A stretch of 64,000 nt of DNA from Platerodrilus igneus (taxonomy: Eukaryota > Arthropoda > Insecta > Coleoptera > Lycidae). The notes below the pieces were generated by a model, which saw only the letters and a list, made by a program, of their open reading frames with translations, had not been told where the DNA came from and made no database searches. The position numbers were made by a program, and so were the translations under genes. How positions within the stretch are numbered: the stretch's first letter is position 1; each line of letters starts with the position of its first letter. The stretch spans positions 5,270,001 to 5,334,000 of the forward strand of contig JARFIW010000139.1 in NCBI GenBank assembly GCA_036346225.1, read 5' to 3'. Of the stretch, positions 12,860 through 25,000 are shown one piece after another.

Positions 12860-14340
12860 GTGCGTATGTAAAACAATGTTATTTTTGTAAAAGGTGAGTT
12901 ATTTTTTAGAGTTGATACCAACAAGGGCAGTATGCGCCATTATGCTTTTCACAGCAACGTTCATAACGTACATGTTGCGTGTAAATATGTCAATTAATAT
13001 AATAGCAATGTCCGAGCAGTATACGTCTTCGTCCAAAAAAGTAATAGTGGCAGAATGTTTAGTAAACAATATTGTTAACGGGAGCGATGTTAGCAATGAC
13101 TCGCAACCGACAACTATTTTATTGCCAGATGTAAGTACATTCCATACTAATTCTCGGAATAAGAACGATTTTTGGTTTTAGTACGGAGAACGATATCAAT
13201 GGAATGCTCAAACACAAGGGTTTATTTTAGGGTCATACTTCTGGGGATTTATTTTTACGTCCGCCCCAGGAGGGTTCCTATCTGAACAATTGGGACCAAT
13301 GAAAGTTATACTAGTATCAGGAATCGTTTCGGCTGCTGCAACTCTTTTAACTCCCTGGGCGGCCTCGTGGAATTATGGTGTTGTGGTTGGGCTTCGTATT
13401 ATTCTGGGACTTATGGGGGTAAGTATTAATTTAATACTGCAAAATGTGTAAACTTGGCACCACAAACTAATTTGAACTCCATGCCCTAATGTGTCCAAAA
13501 ATAAAGCAGTTTAATGCTATGAACAAAAAGCTACAAGCAAGTTGATTCGTGCCAAAACAGCATTACAAGGTTTTAATTTTTCTCAAACTTTTCTTTTACA
13601 AACAAGTAGGGTAAAATGGTTGATTTGAAAACACCACCTTCACCTCCCTCCTAGTATTAACTATAGATCTCGCCTGAAAGTCAAATTTAAACTTGTATTT
13701 TTAAAATAATTTAATAATAATAGTAATTGAATTTAATTTAACAGGCTCTATTTATTTTAATTTAATAAACTTATTTTAACTATAAACCGAATTGCTTGAC
13801 AAAGTGTATAACAAGGGGCGGAAACTGAATAGCCCATATTTGGTTCAAATAATGCTTTCTTTCCTCGCCTATAAGATGGCAGCACGCACAAAGAAGTCTG
13901 CAATAAAAATTGAAAGCTACGAAAACAATAATTAAACATAACATAACCACAAAACTTAATTTACGGATGTTCATGAACCTTGAATTTTCAATAGCAATTC
14001 AAATAATTAACACTTAAGGTAAATAGGTTTTTAATTCATTATTGTTAATTTAGGGAAGTCTTTTTAGTTAAGTTAGCACTGATCGTATTTATACTATTCT
14101 ATGTATATGGAATACTGACATTAAATACAAATCGTATTTTCATATAAGAGGAGTTTTGTATTGTATTGATATTTTGTTTATAAACTGTTTTACATTACTG
14201 TATTTATAAATTTCCAATTTGTTTAATACACGTATTTTGCATACATTTATGTCTATTGTAGATCGCACGTTACCAGAGTTAAGCACCCTCTCGCTCTGGT
14301 CAGTACTTTGGTGGGTGGACCCTGTTTTTTTTTTAGTAGC

Positions 14341-14386
<46 letters not shown>

Positions 14387-16036
14387 TTATGCTCACTCCC
14401 CCTTTTTATAGGATATTAAGATATTTTTACTTTAAACTGTGGTTTATTTTATTTTAATTTTATGTACTTGACAGTGTGAATAATTTTACCTTTATATTTC
14501 GTACTTTAACTAGGTTTGGTCGGTATACAAACAAAACTATATAAATATGCCTCGACTATTGAAACTCTCCTTCTCAGGGAATCTCCACCTACCTACCGTG
14601 GGTTCAGTGATAGGTAGATGGTCACGACCCCGACCAAACAGCACTACCTTTATTTAGTATACGTAACCTTATTTTCGTATATGCCAAATTTTATAAACAG
14701 ATCCACGTAGCCTGGTGCCAAATCAAATACTCTTATAAATTTTGACTTTGACGTTTTAAAAACACACAGTACTCACCCGATTTACTCTTCGTTGTAGGCC
14801 TTTATGAACTCTGGCTCAAGATCTCAGTCACCGGATGGGTCTTCACACTGCGTTTTCACTATCACTAGGACTAATTCTGCTTTCCAGACACCAGGTTTTG
14901 ATTAATTTAATTTTGATTTCCACCCAAATCTATAAATAATGACTAAATTTAGAATTTTGAATCCCTTAAAATTTTACTTCCCCCGCTCTAATTTTCCTAT
15001 AATTATGTCGTCGTTCTTTATACACCCTCCAACTAATTCAACAATATCCAATCCTTAACCTGCTCGTTCCAATTCTGTGCTGCTATACATATTTTCCACT
15101 CAATACCAAACTATCCGCAATGTACTATCCAAATCACTCCAATTCGTTTTCCTTCTGTCTAATAATTCCAATCCAAATCCTTTCTCCTTAATTCAACTCG
15201 TTCTAAATATCCACTCTTATTTCCGCTTGTCTCAATGCCGCTCCAATATCCAATCTCGTACCTTTCTACTCTTCTTGACTATTACTATACCGTTTAACTA
15301 TCTATATTCTTCTTCATTTCAATTAAAGGTTTTACTTTCCAAAATATTTTATTTAAACTTTTAAATATCCAAAGTAGCGCAGTTATACAAAAACACGTCT
15401 TGTTACAAAAATAACTCAAATCGATCTCTCTTTATTATGTTTACCTAGGTAATACCACCTTTAAATTATGCCTACTCTTTTTACATTTTTAGCAAATCCA
15501 ACATTCAATTAAATCGTCCCAACTAGTTTGTGTCACTAATACCTATTCATCATCTTTTACACTTTACAATTATATAATTAAATGTTCAAGCATTGGTTCA
15601 TATGACCGCGTTGCACTCCAATCAGTTTTGATACAATATTTTCACATATAATTTTGATGTTACAAATTTGTCCAAAGGTTGATTCTAATAAATAAATGCC
15701 GAAATGTTTCACATATAAACCTGGCTCTGTGTTGTTAATAGTGAAACTTCCACAGACGCAACCGGCATTTAGATCAGCAAATTTATACTCTTTGGCTTAT
15801 TAACATACAACTTAGTATAAATCCGTGAATACTGTGCTTTTTCACGTCATCAAGTCATTGTTTTTCGTATTGGCACTTCTACTCTGACTAATATACTTCA
15901 AATACTTTGCCATTTGCAAAGTACGGCAAACACAAATTTTACAGTTACGTGATCTGATCTTTGGCTTCATTCGGCATATACACAACCTTCAAACAACAAA
16001 ATACTGTTTATACTTTTTTAGCTATTACGTACACTT

Positions 16037-16084
<48 letters not shown>

Positions 16085-19000
16085 CAGTTGCTGGGTCGTG
16101 TAGCACATCTCGACATGGAGTTATATAATTTTTCTACAATCCCGTATGCGAGTTCGATACAAGCTTTGGTGCTGCGTATGATTTTCGTAAAGGATGGTAC
16201 ATCTCATGCAGGTGAAATTGCATTTGCAGAAGAGGGTGTATGATGTAATGATTATACGACTATCTCCTCGCCTTTCGGTCCACTTCTCGGCCGTCGTTTA
16301 TTAAATTTTCGAGTAATTTTCAGAAAACGCAGAGTTCGAATATTTGCTAGGTGCATTCGCATATGCACTTTACATACCCGGAACGCGACTTTTAATATAG
16401 ACAACGACCATACCACGTTGAAAAGCACCAAATCAAATCAATATATATTTACAAAATTTACGTTAGTGGAAATGTTCAGAACAATCTGAAGCATGAAAAA
16501 TATCACGTTCAACTAAATTATGTACAATGATTCAAATTTTGCGATATAACAAAATTTCCAAGAGCTGTGGAGGCTTATCCTTCAGTATTACAACAAACAA
16601 CAAAGACATTTATTGACATATTTACATTTTAACGTATGTACATAACAAACTAAGAAACACAAGGTTTAAAGCCTATTTATATACGAGTTTATTTTCAATG
16701 CGATTAGCGAAGGTTCCTGCAACATGTTGCTCATCCCTGAGTTTGTGTCCTTCCTCTAGCTCCCTACAAAGGTTTCCGAGCAGGGTGTGGCCCCTCAATA
16801 TGGTAATGGGACACATAGCACCTTGTCTGAGATTTTGTAGTTTGCCAATTCCGAAGACTATTCGGTTGTTCCAGTTACGGCTGTGAGTGGCTAGGTTACC
16901 TGAGTCAGTCGACGAAAAAGGAGAAAAAACCTCATCTTTACGGTGTTTTAATTTAGTTAGTATGTGCTGTTAAAGATAGGTAGGCCTTGGTAGGGAAACC
17001 TATGTTTGTAGTTGGGTGGAAGATTATTGTATCTGAGTTTGGTAATGTTACGTATATATTTGTTTTTGGACTTTCTAGTCTGTGCAAAGAAGCTTTGTGC
17101 TTGGGTAGCAATTAATTCCTGTATAGTTTGTATTTCGGCCTCTTCATGGAGGTCTTTGATTTTATCGTATCTCCCTTTATGTAGGACTAGGCGTAGACAT
17201 TTATTTTGTAATCTCTGCAATTTAGTAACGTGTGTTTTAGCTGCGCCGCACCAAACCGGAGAGGCATAAAAGAACGTGGGTCTTATAATGGCCGTATAAA
17301 TTAGTTTTTGTTTTTAGTGCTGACTACTTTTTTTTAGATAATAGTGAATATAAATTAATTAACATGACTATTGCTTTCTTGACTGCTGCTTCAATGTGCG
17401 GTTTGAAAGTGAGCCGTGCGTCCAGGAGTACACCAAGGTATTTTACTTGCTGCACTGGTGTGATTACCGTATCTAAGATATTGGTCGCATTTATCTTATT
17501 ATTTGTATACCTCCTGTGAAAGAGGATAGCCTCCGTTTTATCCGCGTTAATTCTGATTTTCCACTTTTTGCAGTATTTGTCAATCATACGCCCAAGGTCC
17601 CGGGTTCGAATCCCGACACGGTCCGCTTGAAAAATGTTAAGCGAGCATTTTTCACAAAAATACACCCTCGTTCGGATGAGAGGTAAAATGGAGGTCCCGT
17701 GTGTAAGTGTTGTCACGCACGTTAAAGATCCCTACCTTGCTTGGAACAGTAAAAAAAAATCGCTTCCTGGCCAATGTAGTACCTTCGGGTGGAGCATTGG
17801 AAAATCACATGTAAAGTATTTGTCAATCAGTCTCGTGTGTGTTAGTACGTCGTTAAGTGCTTGTTGTGGTTCTTTATTTGACGTATAGATAGCCGTATCA
17901 TCTGCGTAAAGTGCAATTTGTGTTTTGGGTGTGGTGGGTATGTCGTTGACATATATGATATACAGAGTCGGTCCCAGTATCGAGCCCTTTGGCACGCCAG
18001 CTTTTATTTTTATGCTATCCGAGAGGGAGCCCCCCACATCGACCGCAAAAGTTCTGTTTTCTAAGTAATTACGAGTTATTTTTATTAAGTACGTTGGGAA
18101 ATTGTACTGTTAGAGTTGGGTCCGATCACCGAAGTTAAGCAACGTTGGACGCGGCCAGTACTTGGACGGGTTACCGCTTGGGAACATCGCGTGTCGTTGT
18201 CTTCTTTTATATATAAATTGGCACGTTGTAGTGTAAACAGCACAATTACAGAAATCGTTTTTTGAGAGTACCAGTTTCGTCTCATAGATGGCAAGTCAGT
18301 ATTAAGGTTATATTTTTGATAATGGATGATTACCTTCTATTCCGCAAGGTATATTTTATGGCGTATAAGGTGAAGTGCGGTAAGTGTGTATAGGGGGCAT
18401 GTGTGTATCTATTCAATATTTCTGTAAAATCTTACGTTGCACACAGCGTCATCTGTTGCCTTTTAACAACATCTTCATAAGCTGCATAACTAACATTGAA
18501 ATGAAAATTAGATCTTTACAGTTTCTACAAAAATGTGCATTTTATTTAACCTCAGTCTTTTGTGAGAAGTGCAGGGTGTAGGCACCTAAATGGATCGGCT
18601 GTTGGTATGTTTTAGTTTTATCGCATCTCTACAGATGGCTTTGTAGGTCTATTTTTATGAGCGACTTTATTATATTGCTTAATATTTGCAAGGTTTTGTT
18701 GATTGTTGCTAACCTAACTTTTTAGCGTTCTTTTAGTTGCATTTTTACAGATTGCTCTTTAATAACATTTAATAAAAAATTGAATTCATCCAAGGTGAAA
18801 AATAATGCACATCGCCAATTACTGAAGAAGTTGACTGTCCGAGACGTGGTCCTCTAGCTTATAGAAAATAATTTTGCCTGGAATCAGGTAAGTGTTGTAC
18901 AAGTACCTATATAGTAGACAAAAATGACCTAATTTGTTTATTGTTCTCTATATAAAATAATGAACAAATTTATTTTTATCTATTATGCTTGTAGAACGTT

Positions 19001-22000
19001 TACCTGATACCAGACAGAATTATTTTTTATAATTGGAATTTTTAGTTTTATTTAAAATCTTCAGAGTCTGGTTCTCAACCTTTTGAACAGAGAAGTCACA
19101 AACCTTGGTAACAGATTGTAACGTCGTTTACTTTTATCACATTTCAATAGTTGGCGCTAACTTGCCAACAGTTGTTATGCAGAGATGTCATATCTATTCT
19201 AACTTTATTTAACCTATGGAGAGGTGTGTACTGGACAACTGTCTTAAAAATCCTTCTTAATCAGAGTCATTCTGGAACTTTGTTTGAATGTGTATTATTA
19301 AGATAGGTAAGCAAAGACTAAATTGCAATATGATGATGTTAGTTTCTTAAAACTTTAGAAATTTGAAGTTTTTCAATGCTATTACACACTTCCTCTATAA
19401 AAATTGAACATAGTTAAAGTGTGTATTATTTTTCAGGGGTATGTGTGTAATATGCACACACTTACCTTGTCGAAAGTACTACAGCGATTTTGATGCTAAT
19501 GCAAGTAAATTTTCAGGTATATTTATATAAACATGGTAAGGGTGTATGTTAAAAAAAGTAACAGGGGCAAGTCCTATACCAAAGAACATTTAGAACGAGC
19601 TATGGTGGAAGTTAACAATGGAATTATTACTGCGTACAAGGCCAACAAAAGGTATAATATACCTAGGGGCTTACGAGGGAAAGTAGTAGTACACAAAGTA
19701 GAAGCATAGCCATTCTCTTACAAGAAGAGAAAATTCTGGCACAAGGTTTAAAAACTATGGAAAAGTGGGGATGGGGGCTAAGTAAGCAAGAGATCATAAG
19801 AATTGTTGGGGAATATGTTAAGCGCAATGATTTAAAAACTCCGTTTAAAAATAGTGTACCCGAGGAAGACTGGTTTTCTAAGTATAGGACATCCCACGTC
19901 ATCCTTTCCAATATCTAATTCTTGTTATAATGCTGTTAGTTCTTCTGCTGCATATAAATTTGCTATATATTCTTTGCATCCATTCACTTTCTCTACATTT
20001 TCTGTAATTACGTTTCCTCCAGCTTTTGCTATACAGTTTTATATCCCTAAAATTCATTCTAATTAGTTTGTATGCTTTGTCTGTCTTTCCTATATCCATC
20101 TTAGTTCATACCTCTGCATTTATCATCAATCTATTGTTCTTTAGCTTTCTTGCATTTGCGAATAATTTCCCATTTTATGGTTTTATATCTCTGTTTTCTT
20201 GTTTCATCTGATTTATTTTTGTATTTTCGTCATTCCTCTATTATTTTCAGAATATTCTTTGTTATCCATGGTTTCTTATTTTCTTTTTGTGTATACCCCA
20301 GAATATCTCTATGTCTAAGCTGAATTTAATGTTATTTCATTTTGTTTCTACTTCCTTAGTATAAGAAATTTTTTCCAATATCTTTTAGTAATTCATTTGA
20401 CTTTTTTTTTCAAATCTTTCGTGGATATCTGGATATCTTATAGTTTCTCAAAGTCAAAGTGTCTTTTTCTGTTCCTCTTTTTTTAGATTTTTAAATTTAA
20501 GGGCGGCCTTCATAATTACGATGTTGTGGTCAGTATCTATATCTGCTTCTGGATAGCTTCTACAGTCTTTTATTTGATTCCTAAACCGTTGTCTAACAAG
20601 AATGTAATCTATTTGATATCTTCCTATATCTCCTGGCATCTTCCATGTGTATCATCCTCTAGCATGATGTTGAAATAATGTGGGTTAAATTGTTCCTAAA
20701 CCATATAAACCTACTACTGCTCTTCCCTACCTTCACCTACCACTGCATTAAAATCACCTGTAATTTTCATGTCCTTTTATGTATCTTAGTATGTCTTCGA
20801 TATCTTTGTAGATCACCTCTACCTCTTCCTCACTGTAGCTAGAGGTGGGCATCTATACTTGTATTACTACTGTATTTACCAGTTTAGAATCTAATCTAAC
20901 TATGAGTACTCTTTCATTCTTTTGTAAGTAGTTTTCTATACGTTGTTCTATCTTTTTTCACATAACTATCCCCACAACCAAATTTCCTTCCTCTGATCCT
21001 GTATGAATTACCCTAAAATCTCCACTTCAAAAAACCCCTGCCACTGGCCAGCGAATTTCGATGATCCCTACTATGTCTAGTGCTAACCTATCCATTTCAG
21101 TTTTCAAGTTCTCTAGCTTACCCACTTGCTTCATACTTCTGACATTCCACGCTCTGACTTGCAGAATGTTCACGACTCTTTTTTATATTTTCGGATCACA
21201 TCACCTGAAGTAGTCCCCTCCCAGAGATCTGAAGAGGAACTATTTTAACTCCGGAATTTTTTACCCCAGAGTATGCCATCATCATTAATAACAATTTATG
21301 TACGCTGTGTACCTGGGAGGTAATGTGGTGGTTTCCTGTTGCCTTCCACATCGCAGTAGTGTGTCTTAGAATGCCATACCGACGTCTATGGTCTTTGCAC
21401 TCTTTCGAGAACCTGTCTTAGTCTGGTTCATCACTAAAGACACCACTAATTTGGTTAAACCTATGGTTCGGCTCTTTAGCTCAATAAGACACACAAACCA
21501 TTCTACCTGTTTCAGTATTTTATTACTTCTTCATGGTGCAGGTCGGTTTGGAATGGGTTTATCAGTATACAAAAATAAATCATATGTTACATTTTGGCAA
21601 CTTTCCTACAATAAAAACATATTATGTAAAAATGAGCCAATGCTGTTTCTTTTTCAAAATCTATAACAAGTCTTTCGAGTCTATAAAACGGTGATAAGAT
21701 TGATGCAAAGTATGCTGTATGCAACATGATCATGCATGCAATTGAAAATAAATTATTAGCAATGAAACTTTAAATCCATTTAACTAAGAACTAAAGTAGT
21801 GAAGGTTGCATAACTATGTAAAATTGATCTTCTCCTAGTACTTCTTCAGTCTGTTTTTTCATCCGTCTTTGTACAATTCTAGTCAATATTTTTAACACAC
21901 GTGCAGTTAAACTTATCATTAAAAAATTTTCACATATATTTGCAGCTCTCTTTTTTGGTATAGTGAATGATGTTACATTTGAAGTCTTTAGGTATCTCGC

Positions 22001-25000
22001 CTGTTTAATACATATAGCTGACAAGTTGGAAGAGGCGTTTTGACACCGCTTGTTTAGCAACCTTTAGAGTTTCTGCTTGCACCTTATTATTTTTCAGACT
22101 GCTTAATACTAGTTAAAACTCGTCTCTAAGTATAGTATATCCCAAATCATGCTTTTCAATGTGTCTTTCCTGCTCGTAGCTCCTGTTTTGCATACAAATT
22201 CCCCATATATTTTTGCCATCTATTCACTTTCTCTACATTTTCTATAAAGACGTCTCTTCCTGGGACCCCAATATTTTTCTAAACAGCTTATATCTCTAAA
22301 ATTCATTCTAATTAGTTTGTATGTTTTGTCTGTCTATCCCATTTGCATCTCACTTTTTACCTCCTTACACTTTTCTTCAATCCATTGTTCATTAGCTTTT
22401 CTGCTGTGCGAATAATTTCTCATTTTCTGGCTTTGTATCTCTGTTTCTCTGCTTTGGAGGTTTGTTTTGTATTTTCAATCTCTCTCTATTAATTTCGGAA
22501 TACTCTTTGACACTTATTGTCTTTTTGTTGATACTCCAAAATATCTCTGCCTGCCATGTCTAAGCTGGATATAAAGTTATTCCATTTTAGTTTTACTTGT
22601 AGAGCATCATTAATTTTTCCAGTATCTTTCAACAATTTGTTTGACTTTTTCTCAATTTTTTTTGTGGATTTCTTTATCTTTCAGTTTATTAAAGTCAAAG
22701 TGCCTTTTTCCGTTCCTTTTTCTCACATTTTTAAATTTAAACATGACTTTCATAGCTACTATGTTGTGGTCGGTGTCTATATCTACTAGCTCCTACAGTC
22801 TTTTATTTGATTCGTATAACGTTGTCTGACAAGAATGTAATCAATTTGGTATCTCCTTCGACACCACTTGTTTTATCTCATTTACTTCGGAAATTCTACC
22901 AATTGTGTAGTTCAATTACTTGGAAGAACGCTCAAGTTGTCACGTAATTCATTCACATAACATCACATTTAATACAGAAATTCCAGGAACCTTCATTCAT
23001 CAAATCACGTATTATTGTTGTTTGCTTATTCTAATCTAAATAGAAATAAATTTGGTGTTTGTTTATTTCCTAGTTAAATTGTTTTTTTGAACAAATGTAA
23101 TGCTTTTCTATCACGTACGCTTTTTAAATAATACATAATTTCTGCCGGCGTATATGATGATATATTAACGCACTTTTGAATATTTATCTAGCGAATTCAT
23201 ACAGGTATCCCTTGATTTAATTTCGATGCATTTTGTTACATTTTTAAATTCTTATCTTTGCTCGTAGCTACTCTTGGATATGCGTTTAATCGCCTGTACT
23301 GCTATATATAGTGTGCTCTCAACCAACAATATGTATAGGGATCTATTTACTCTTCTAATATCTGTAATTATATGCTTTTGTTACTTGGGAGTTTCTTTTG
23401 GTTATTCTACGACCTCTATGACTTAACCTACCCCTAAATTAACCCTATAATTACAGCAATACGTATTACACCTGTGGTTTTTGCAGTATAATGCTATAAA
23501 TTAATCACACTAGGGAATAATGAACAGCAGAGGCAATTAATGGCTCTTTATTCCCTTTTATAGACCAACTGAAAAATATATTAAATCCCAATACCTTTGA
23601 AGTTTAAAACAAATGTCAAATATCAAATATCAATTACTATGTCTCAATACAATAACACAAACTACTAGCCATGTTGGTTTTCGCTATTTTATTGTAGAAT
23701 TTCGATAATTCGAAAAGTCAAGTTATATGATTACGCTCTCTTATACTGATACTTAGTTGTAGATAAAGTAGAGTATACAACTTGCTATAATGACGGCTAC
23801 TATTCCCTCGGATGATTACTACTGCAACTACAACTTTCATCCTCGGGAATAATAGCCTTCATTATAGTCTCGTTATATAATATACTATTAATTGTGAATC
23901 AATGTTTCTGCAATAGGTTATTGCATTATTCATAATACAAGTTCAAGAATTTTAAGTTAATTGTAGATCAGGATGTTTTGCATTTTCAGTAAACGACGGG
24001 CTCCTTAACAATTTTGTAAAATAAAAATCCTTTTTACTATTTAAGAGTAAAAAATTTAGTAAAATTTTGAGGTGGAATTATTACAGTAGCAATTATTAGT
24101 TTATACATTATTATACTGCTATTACAAATTTCAGAAAGGACAAAAATATTAAATTCTGTATGATCTACAAATATAATATTTTATAAAATAAAATCGTATA
24201 TAGCTTTGGAATATATGCAGATCCTTTACTTAAGTTTACCTTAGCGATATTTTAAACACATTACCTTGTATTTCTAAACATATATGTCAAAAGAATTTAT
24301 TGACATTACTTTTTCTCAGCTTTTTAAAACTTCGTTTATATAATCTCTCACCCAGAATGTCTATATTATTACTAATTAAATTTTAACTTTGATATATTTG
24401 CAGGGTGTGGTTTATCCAGCACTCCATTGCTTAGTATCGCGATGGGCTCCACCAGAAGAAAAAGGAAAATTTATAGGTGCCTTATTGGGCGGAACCTTGG
24501 GAACAGTTTTGACATGGCCTTTGCTTGGTGCTGTTATAGAAGCATGGGGGTGGAAGTGGGGTTTCTTTGTTCCAGGTGGAATAACTCTAATATGGTGTTG
24601 CTTTTGGGCAGCTTTAGTAACCGATTCACCTGACACACACCCAAGAATCAGTGAAGAGGAAAAACTATATATTATTAAAAGTTTAAGTGGCAATATCGAA
24701 AAAAAGAAGGTAAGTTGTATTTTGGTATATAGATCAACGAATACATTGCACTCACCGTATTTGAATAAGCAGTTAATTAGTTTGAGTAATAGAATTGTGG
24801 TTAAAATAATGAGCATGCGGTTCTAAGCTTAAATGACCAGTCCTTAAATGATAGTAAGGGTACTGTTAGATACAAGCTAAAATGTAAGGTTGACTTACCT
24901 TTAGTTCTAGTTGAAATAGGCTGCAGAAATGTTTATGATTACTGGTTAATTAAGGATTAAGGTTAGAGGGGAAGGGTAAGGAAATATGAGCGATTAGCAC

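Larger units (their letters stand above)
13419..24403 (+). other. intron 3 (about 11 kb) of the transporter gene
   Basis: Bounded by GTAAGT (13419) and TTTGCAG (24403). It contains two AT microsatellites, a 126-bp inverted-repeat unit, a split 5S rRNA sequence around a jockey-like LINE with a SINE, a foldback element, a pogo-like N-terminus, two RTE-like LINE pieces and a hairpin. Stretches 13430-14340, 14640-16038, 16084-16399, 18201-18859, 19032-19532, 22859-23770 and 23888-24403 hold nothing I can name. Confidence 0.85.

Noticed and set aside
16084..16399. Possible second tRNA-like SINE next to the AT microsatellite
   Set aside because: A GAGTTCGATACAAGC string only loosely resembles a B box, and no copy of the unit is seen elsewhere in the window.
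24412..24816. 134-codon minus-strand ORF
   Set aside because: Antisense shadow of transporter exon 4.
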